Origin: Streptomyces sp. NBC_01481
GTDB lineage: Bacteria > Actinomycetota > Actinomycetes > Streptomycetales > Streptomycetaceae
Assembly (NCBI RefSeq): GCF_026339995.1
Contig: NZ_JAPEPT010000001.1
Span: 2,041,001 to 2,105,000 of the forward strand
Reading direction: 5' to 3'
DNA length: 64,000 bases
In this document: in pieces, positions 61,874 through 64,000 of the stretch
How the letters are laid out: every line of letters starts with the position of its first letter
Numbering within the stretch: position 1 is the stretch's first letter
The notes under the pieces: generated by a model
Told to the model about the DNA's origin: nothing
The model's input: the letters and a program-made list of their open reading frames with translations, nothing else
The model's database searches: none
Made by a program: the position numbers and the translations under genes

Positions 61874-63319
61874 TCAGTTGCGTTCGAGTTCGGCCTCCGC
61901 CGCCGCCAACGCCGCGAACTCCTCCTCCGGCGCGCGAGCGACCAGATGATGCCGACTGTAGATCGCGAAGTAGGCGAGGGCGACGGCGTAGACGCCGAGC
62001 GCGATGAACGCCGCGTCCTTGTCCACCAGGAACGTCGCCACCAGCGCGGAGAGCGCCAGTACGAACGCCACGGAGGAGGTCAGCACACCTCCCGGCGTGC
62101 GGTAGGGGCGCTCGAGGTCCGGCTCGCGGCGGCGCAGGACGATGTGTGAGAGGGCCATCAGCGCGTACGAGATCGTCGCGCCGAAGACCGCGATGTTGAG
62201 CATCCGCGCGCCGTTCCCGGTGCCCGCCGCCAGCGCGAAGCCGATCGCCCCGGGGATCAGCAGCCCGAGGTACGGCGACTTGCGGCGGCTGGTGAGGGAG
62301 AGGAAGCGGGGGAGATAGCCGGCGCGGGAGAGCGCGAAGAGCTGGCGCGAGCCCGCGTAGATGAGCGAGAAGAAGGACGCGACCAGGCCGGCCAGGCCCG
62401 CGTAGTTCACGAAGCGGCTGAGCGCGGTCGGGTCGCCGTTGCCCTGGAGTGCGACCACGAGCGGGTTTCCGGCTTCCTGGATCGCCGCCGAGCCCCGCGC
62501 GCCGGTCGACGCGAAGAATGTCACCACGGCCAGCAGCACCAGGATCGCCATCGAGATGGCGAGTGCCCGCGGCATCGAGCGCACCGGGTCCTTTGCCTCC
62601 TCCGCCGCCAGCGGTACGCCCTCGACGCCGAGGAAGAACCACATGCCGAAGGGGAACGCCGCCCAGATGCCCAGCAGCCCGAACGGCAGCCAGGAACCCG
62701 AGCCGAGGGCGTCCTTGTCGACGGGGATGTCGTCCAGATTGCCCGTGCTGAAGTCCGTGAAGGCGCCGACCGCGAAGATCAGCAGTGCCGCGACCGCGAT
62801 CGCCGTCACGATGAGGCTGAAGCGCAGCGCCTCGCCGACGCCCCACAGATGGATTCCGATGAAGATCGCGAAGCAGGCGAGATAGACGGGCCAGCCGGAC
62901 TCCAGGCCGAACAGGCCGAGCGATTCGACGTAGTCGCCGATGAAGATGGAGATCGCGGCAGGGGCGAGGATGTACTCGATGAGGATCGCGGTGCCGGTCA
63001 GGAACCCGCCCCAGGTACCGAGCGCCCGCCGGGCGAAGCCGTAGCCGCCGCCCGCGGTGGGAAGGATCGCCGACAGCTCGGCGAGTGCGAAGACGAGACA
63101 GGCGTACATCACGCCCATCAGGAGGGTCGCGATCGCGAGCCCGCCGAAGCCGCCCTTGGCAAGGCCGATGTTCCAGCCGGAGAAGTCCCCGGAGACGACG
63201 TACGCGACGCCGAGGCCGGTGAGCAGCAGCCAGCCGGCGCTGCCGCGGCGCAGCGTGCGGGCCTTCAGATAGGCGTCGTCGGCTGGGGAGGAGTCGCGTG
63301 TGGTGGTGCCCTGGGCCAT
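61874..63319 (-). CDS. APC-family amine/amino-acid permease, ethanolamine-permease-like
   Basis: 481 residues with about 12 membrane helices. The APC signature near the N-terminus (GVAYVVSGDFSGWN) and the stretch around AAFPFGMWFFLGVEGVPLAAEEAKDP match the ethanolamine/amine branch. It likely imports ethanolamine, a polyamine or an amino acid by proton symport. It is cotranscribed with the amidohydrolase. The upstream GntR gene on the same strand is 117 bases away. Confidence 0.88.
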   Translation of the reverse strand: MAQGTTTRDSSPADDAYLKARTLRRGSAGWLLLTGLGVAYVVSGDFSGWNIGLAKGGFGGLAIATLLMGVMYACLVFALAELSAILPTAGGGYGFARRALGTWGGFLTGTAILIEYILAPAAISIFIGDYVESLGLFGLESGWPVYLACFAIFIGIHLWGVGEALRFSLIVTAIAVAALLIFAVGAFTDFSTGNLDDIPVDKDALGSGSWLPFGLLGIWAAFPFGMWFFLGVEGVPLAAEEAKDPVRSMPRALAISMAILVLLAVVTFFASTGARGSAAIQEAGNPLVVALQGNGDPTALSRFVNYAGLAGLVASFFSLIYAGSRQLFALSRAGYLPRFLSLTSRRKSPYLGLLIPGAIGFALAAGTGNGARMLNIAVFGATISYALMALSHIVLRRREPDLERPYRTPGGVLTSSVAFVLALSALVATFLVDKDAAFIALGVYAVALAYFAIYSRHHLVARAPEEEFAALAAAEAELERN

Positions 63320-63436
63320 GAGTCGCTCCTGGCAGGCAGAGGTTCAAAGGTTTGTGCGGACACCATTGCGGTAGCCGTCGGGAATGCGCAAGACCCGCGC
63401 GTAAACCTGTGGTTACGGATCGGCCGACGGCGTGTG

Positions 63437-64000
63437 TCAGGACAGGAAGCCGCGCAGCAGCGCCGCGGTACCCTCGCAGTGCTCCCGCATCACCTCGCGC
63501 GCCGCGTCCGCGTCCCCGTCCAGAACCGCCTCGACCAGCGCGGTGTGCTGATGCTGGGAGTGCTCCAGATTGCGTACGAGCAGCGGAATGCAGTCCAGCA
63601 GATCGTTCAGCGTCGCCCGCACGGCGGCGTACTGAGCGGTCAGGGTGGGGGAGCCGGAGAGCTCGGCGAGGGTCAGATGCAGCAGGGTGTCCTGGCGCCG
63701 GTACTCGGTGAGCGGTGCGTCGTGTGTCGCGGAAAGCGCCGTACGCAGCCGCTCCGCGCCCTCGTCGGTCAGGCCGTACGCGGCGCACAGTCCGGCGGCT
63801 CCCACCTCCAGGACCTCGCGGAAACGCAGGGTGTCCTCGACGTCCACCGCCGCGACGCGCCTGCGCAGCTCGTCCTCGCCGTGGGCGTCCGGGCGGTGCA
63901 GGACGAAGGTGCCGCCGTACCGGCCGCGCCTGCTCTCCACGAGCCCCTGGTCGGTCAGGACCTTCAGCACCTCGCGCAGCGTGACCCGGCTGATCCCCAT
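63437..64000 (-). CDS. FCD-type GntR regulator, N-terminus cut by the window
   Basis: 187 residues visible, running off base 64000. The first residues, MGISRVTLREVLKVLTDQGLV, are the middle of a GntR HTH, so the true start lies outside; the Met at 64000 is internal. The FCD domain follows with the metal-ligand pattern. It is the likely regulator of the permease-amidohydrolase pair. In S. coelicolor a GntR gene of this kind lies beside an ethanolamine-specific gamma-glutamyl ligase; I infer, but cannot see, a similar neighbour here. Confidence 0.88.
   Translation of the reverse strand: MGISRVTLREVLKVLTDQGLVESRRGRYGGTFVLHRPDAHGEDELRRRVAAVDVEDTLRFREVLEVGAAGLCAAYGLTDEGAERLRTALSATHDAPLTEYRRQDTLLHLTLAELSGSPTLTAQYAAVRATLNDLLDCIPLLVRNLEHSQHQHTALVEAVLDGDADAAREVMREHCEGTAALLRGFLS

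Noticed and set aside
1-64000. CRISPR arrays, insertion sequences, integrases and attachment sites
   Set aside because: I looked for regularly spaced repeats, transposase or integrase motifs and tRNA-linked direct repeats and saw none. The RecB/Cas4-like nuclease has no cas neighbours.

Overview
The window is high-GC actinobacterial chromosome and almost certainly Streptomyces. The evidence is strong G/C bias at third codon positions, rare TTA leucine codons, TAGGCT-type -10 boxes placed 6-7 bases before start codons, a GylR-type glycerol regulator, a DmdR/IdeR-type iron box and a complete Pup-proteasome system. It is core chromosome. I see no insertion sequence, integrase, CRISPR array, rRNA or tRNA. 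The one gene with clearly foreign codon use is an HNH nuclease inside the proteasome cluster.

Layout. 1-2.7 kb: a truncated subtilisin-like protease and a Tat-exported beta-propeller protein with two TTA codons. 2.7-7.0 kb: a PAC2-family protein, then a two-gene L-fuconate-type sugar-acid operon with its own FadR-type GntR repressor and matching operators. 7.1-12.1 kb: the glycerol operon glpF-glpK-glpD with gylR. 12.3-18.8 kb: metH, a HAD phosphatase and a peptide-type ABC binding lipoprotein. 18.8-23.8 kb: a LuxR response regulator, a RecB/Cas4-like nuclease, a site-2 protease, TrmI, a secreted protein and a ferredoxin. 24.0-38.8 kb: ARC (Mpa), Dop, Pup, an HNH nuclease, PrcB and PrcA, then a propeller protein, a LacI/MFS pair, PafA, two FKBP isomerases, PafB and PafC. 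38.8-43.9 kb: a zinc-ribbon protein, a small membrane protein, TatA, TatC and a Ski2-like helicase. 43.9-49.6 kb: a SnoaL-like protein, a frameshifted TetR gene, a CFA-synthase-like methyltransferase, a photolyase and an ECF sigma/anti-sigma pair. 49.6-54.6 kb: PadR with a DrrAB-type exporter, then an ABA4-like protein and a second membrane protein opposite a MerR regulator. 54.7-58.5 kb: a siderophore-interacting protein behind an iron box, a 5'-3' exonuclease, an XRE-cupin regulator and a cytosolic BtuF-like protein. 58.5-64 kb: a TDT transporter with a LysR regulator, palindrome-rich noncoding DNA, and a gamma-glutamyl amidohydrolase, amine permease and GntR set that runs off the window.

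How the parts connect. Pup is deamidated by Dop, ligated to substrates by PafA, and pupylated proteins are unfolded by ARC into the PrcBA core. PafBC is known in mycobacteria as the LexA-independent activator of DNA-damage genes, working at promoters of the form TTGTCRGTG-N8-TAnnnT. I find that architecture in front of the Ski2-like helicase and the RecB-like nuclease (all bases of the TGTCRGTG and TAnnnT blocks), the 5'-3' exonuclease (one -10 mismatch) and, more weakly, pup itself. The RecB-like and exonuclease start codons fall 7 bases after the -10, which suggests leaderless damage-inducible transcripts. The window may therefore hold a local circuit in which PafBC controls repair nucleases, a helicase and possibly the proteasome tag. 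The TGTCRGTG-N8-TAnnnT matches are read directly; the circuit is inference.
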